This document shows, piece by piece, positions 62,981-64,000 of a DNA stretch of 64,000 nt; within the stretch, counting starts at the first letter, position 1, and every line of letters starts with the position of its first letter. Made by a program: the position numbers and the translations under genes. Origin of the DNA: Raffaelea ambrosiae (Eukaryota; Ascomycota; Sordariomycetes; Ophiostomatales; Ophiostomataceae); the NCBI GenBank assembly GCA_002778195.1, contig PCDI01000018.1, positions 650,908 through 714,907 of the forward strand. The letters run 5' to 3'. The notes under the pieces are model-generated. The model searched no databases and had not been told where the DNA came from. It saw only the letters and a program-made list of their open reading frames with translations.

Positions 62981-63061
62981 GCTGTCAAAAGTATAATTTG
63001 ATAGTTGCATTTAGCACCGTATAGGGCTAGACTATCTGGAAGAAAAGGAGGATAGGTTGAA

Positions 63062-63199
63062 TGTTGAAAGTCTAGATACATAGGGGCCAACACGGAGGAG
63101 CTTTTGTACGTGGAAATAAATGGGGCCTAGTGCCCAGCCAGCCAATCAGCGCAGCGTGTGCACGTGAGTGCACCGTTGGCTAGCAAACACTTGCCAACA
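63062..63199 (-). repeat. Candidate 3' LTR of the copia element
   Basis: On the minus strand the sequence starts TGTTGGCAAG directly after a polypurine tract and ends TTTCAACA, giving a 5-bp terminal inverted repeat (TGTTG/CAACA) and the TG..CA ends typical of copia LTRs. The start is well supported by the polypurine tract; the end is a guess, because the 5' LTR lies outside the window. Confidence 0.45.
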
Positions 63200-63214
63200 C
63201 TCCCCCTGAGGCTC
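63200..63214 (-). other. Polypurine tract of the retrotransposon
   Basis: CAGGGGGAG on the minus strand sits immediately before the TGTTGG LTR start, the expected place of the plus-strand primer for reverse transcription. Confidence 0.6.
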
Positions 63215-63329
63215 AGTGGTAGTGAAACAACGGCAACTACCGTGAGAGCCTCCAAATAACTAGAGAGAAAGAGCCTTCTTTTTCAGTGAGGCTCAAGAGA
63301 AATACAATAACATTCAGACAAAAGAGATA

Positions 63330-64000
63330 TCACGGGTTGACCGGCTTCATGAGCTTCCCAGTCAAGCGTGCAAAGAGATCCCCGGCCAGGGGCTTGGTGA
63401 ATACGTCCGCCAGCTGATCCTTCGTACCAACGTACTCCACGTTAAGCAGACCTGCTTCGACTCGCTCCCTGAAGAAGTGATATTTGATGTCGAAGTGCTT
63501 GGACCGCGGGTGGAAGGCGTCGCTTTGGGCCAGCTTGATGGCAGAGTTGTTGTCAATGCGGAGCGTAACCGTACACTCCAGCTCCAGCTCATTGAGCATT
63601 TGCTTGATCCAGGCAGCCTGGGTGGCAGCGAAGTAACCTGCAGAGTACTCAGCCTCGCAAGTAGAGCTACTCACCGTTGGCAGCTGCTTGCTGGTCCACG
63701 AAACGGGGGCTCCGGCTATCATGAACACGTAACCGTAGGTCGACCTGCGGGAGAGGATATCGTCTCCCCAGGAGGCGTCAACGTAGCCGATGACGTCAAT
63801 CTTCTTACTCTGCGGCTGACGAGTGTAACAGATGCCGAGGTTTTCGCTCCCCCTCAAATAGCGTAGCAGCCGCTTGATGCGTTGGCGGTGCTTAGCCGAA
63901 GGGTTGGCCATGACCTTTGCGTACTGGTGCATGGCGAAGGTGATGTCAGGTCTCGTCATGGTGTGACTATAAATCCCCTTTCCAACGATCCTCTGATATT
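63330..64000 (-). CDS. Ty1/copia polyprotein, C-terminal part (RT end and RNase H), partial
   Basis: The frame runs from the window edge to a stop at 63330, giving 222 residues. It begins YQRIVGKGIYSHTMTRPDI, the end of the copia reverse transcriptase, and continues into RNase H: VIGYVDASWGDD, RRSTYGYVFMIAGAPVSW, SSSTCEAEY and LRIDNNSAIKLA, with catalytic acids at the expected places. It ends after HFFRERVEAGLLNVEYVGTKDQLADVFTKPL, the classic copia C-terminus. The frame is intact here, so the element may be recent. The rest of pol, gag and the 5' LTR lie beyond position 64000. Confidence 0.95.
   Translation of the reverse strand, partial: YQRIVGKGIYSHTMTRPDITFAMHQYAKVMANPSAKHRQRIKRLLRYLRGSENLGICYTRQPQSKKIDVIGYVDASWGDDILSRRSTYGYVFMIAGAPVSWTSKQLPTVSSSTCEAEYSAGYFAATQAAWIKQMLNELELECTVTLRIDNNSAIKLAQSDAFHPRSKHFDIKYHFFRERVEAGLLNVEYVGTKDQLADVFTKPLAGDLFARLTGKLMKPVNP

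Larger units (their letters stand above)
61591..63061. other. Upstream region of the beta-galactosidase
   Basis: This 1.5 kb separates the beta-galactosidase ATG from the candidate LTR. It contains the long hairpin at 61823-61952, a small perfect hairpin at 62862-62882 and an 8-bp tandem array at 62913-62980. No gene was seen. Confidence 0.55.

Noticed and set aside
63001..63061. Longer LTR extending below 63062
   Set aside because: No second TG..CA end with matching terminal repeat was found; the limit at 63062 is kept as the simplest reading.

Overview
The window looks like nuclear DNA of a filamentous ascomycete, most likely a Sordariomycete. Its genes carry short GT..AG introns (48-209 nt) with CTAAC-type branch sites. 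It encodes a velvet regulator, a fungal siderophore-type MFS carrier, a DUF7729 cell-surface protein and a multi-domain fungal GH35 beta-galactosidase, plus a Ty1/copia fragment. Coding DNA is GC-rich. The long non-coding stretches are full of homopolymers, purine or pyrimidine runs and minisatellites. The species cannot be named from the sequence alone.

Layout: 1-10543 has no recognisable gene; its last 2.2 kb is a pyrimidine-rich leader or promoter. 10544-14369 (+) encodes a 1192-residue RING-H2/PH/VWA protein whose domain order matches the yeast scaffolds Ste5 and Far1. 15920-17956 (-) encodes a VelC-like velvet protein and converges on it. 17957-40838 is a 22.9 kb gene desert whose only supported gene is an intron-containing tRNA-Tyr at 33548-33633. 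40839-43302 (-) is a siderophore-iron transporter, with a perfect SreA-type GATA site 1.9 kb upstream. 46669-48327 (-) is an unnamed protein that may be TPR/Sel1-like, divergent from 48950-50157 (+), a U3 snoRNA-associated Utp16/Bud21-like factor. 51048-52293 (-) is a DUF7729, probably GPI-anchored, protein. 57767-61590 (-) is a ten-exon secreted beta-galactosidase. 61823-61952 is a long hairpin, and 63062-64000 (-) is the 3' end of a copia retrotransposon with a candidate LTR.

There is no obvious gene cluster or operon. Separate functions sit side by side: signalling scaffold-like protein, developmental regulator, iron uptake, ribosome biogenesis, cell surface and sugar hydrolysis. The exon models were built by hand from splice signals, reading frame and remembered family motifs.

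The most unusual signals are non-coding. Two octamers, TACGAGTA (21 sites read) and TACATAGT (15 sites read), are roughly ten-fold over chance and occur only between genes, often close together. There are also many unrelated minisatellites that share a 9-bp period.
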